From Thiobacter sp. AK1 (GTDB lineage: Bacteria; Pseudomonadota; Gammaproteobacteria; Burkholderiales; Thiobacteraceae), in contig NZ_JBAJEX010000004.1 of assembly GCF_039822265.1 (NCBI RefSeq), positions 157,943 to 221,942 on the forward strand: a DNA stretch of 64,000 nt, read 5' to 3'. The notes under the pieces are model-generated. The model saw nothing but the letters and a program-made list of their open reading frames with translations. It did not search any database and was not told the DNA's origin. This document shows positions 63,947-64,000 of the stretch, piece after piece. A program made the translations under genes and the position numbers. Position 1 is the stretch's first letter. Every line of letters begins with the position of its first letter.

Positions 63947-64000
63947 GATAGACGAAACGGAGGACGAAGATGTTCAAGATACCGAAGCAGGAGTACACCG
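63902..64000 (+). mobile_element. Left end of an IS3-family-like element
   Basis: From about 63904 the sequence TGACCTTCCCCCGAAATTTC has the TG start and the look of an IS3-type terminal repeat. It is followed 66 bases later by a transposase start codon. The element continues beyond the window. Exact end and target duplication cannot be checked here. Confidence 0.55.
63970..64000 (+). CDS. Transposase OrfA, first 10 codons only
   Basis: ATG at 63970 with GGAGG upstream encodes MFKIPKQEYT before the window ends. This opening is one I know from IS3-family OrfA proteins, where it normally continues with an AEFKE-type helix and an HTH. Short, so identity rests on motif memory and the adjacent terminal repeat. 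Confidence 0.55.
   Translation, partial: MFKIPKQEYT

Overview
The window reads as chromosomal DNA of a GC-rich (by eye about 65%) betaproteobacterium. The gene orders are the classic betaproteobacterial ones: miaB-phoH-ybeY-corC, ispE-tRNA-Gln-prs-rplY-pth-ychF, ftsY-ftsE-ftsX-rpoH, coxB-coxA-cox11-coxC-surf1-ctaA-ctaB, and glnA followed by ntrB-ntrC. A relative of the Nitrosomonadales/Thiobacillus group is my guess; nothing in the window fixes the genus. Two complete haem-copper oxidases point to an aerobic or microaerobic respiratory lifestyle.

Layout. 1-10.4 kb (minus strand) holds translation and RNA-maintenance genes, two tRNAs and the lipoprotein pair TPR/LolB. 10.5-14.6 kb (plus) is a four-gene Gld-type ABC exporter cassette, followed by mutM and an orphan dynamin-like GTPase (15.8-17.8 kb). 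18-22 kb (minus) carries ferredoxin, coaD, rsmD and a pair of M16 peptidases. 22-25.6 kb (plus) carries ftsY-ftsE-ftsX and then rpoH. rpoH has its own control region, where a sigma-E-like promoter overlaps a CIRCE operator.

25.6-34.2 kb (minus) is the whole cbb3 oxidase block ccoNOQP-GHIS, ending in a previously unmarked 35-codon membrane ORF. 34.3-39 kb holds a Sco copper chaperone, an MCE-type lipid transporter (STAS-MlaE, MlaF, MlaD, auxiliary lipoprotein) and an Rrf2 regulator with a probable Fe-S ligand set. 39-47.9 kb holds haem O/A synthesis, SURF1, a Sco-like protein and the caa3-type oxidase operon, including a 31-codon assembly protein. 48-53 kb is a biotin operon (bioBFHCD) headed by a small membrane protein.

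53-57.8 kb (mixed strands) has comF, mtgA, aroE, a rhodanese and a CDF metal exporter. 57.8-63.1 kb is the nitrogen-control block: glnA with a consensus NtrC palindrome and sigma-54 promoter, then a terminator, a new promoter, two DUF4124 proteins and ntrB-ntrC. The last 0.95 kb is accessory DNA: a degraded secreted-protein fragment, the end of one insertion sequence, and the start of an IS3-like element that has cut into a small ORF.

The respiratory genes form one theme: copper delivery (CcoI, two Sco proteins, Cox11), haem A synthesis (CtaA, CtaB) and two terminal oxidases lie within 22 kb, with an Rrf2 sensor between them. I did not find a clearly new defence or mobile system. The most notable signals are regulatory: rpoH dual control, glnA control, and terminators placed just before the ribosome binding sites of prs and ccoG. 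The unmarked small ORFs come next.
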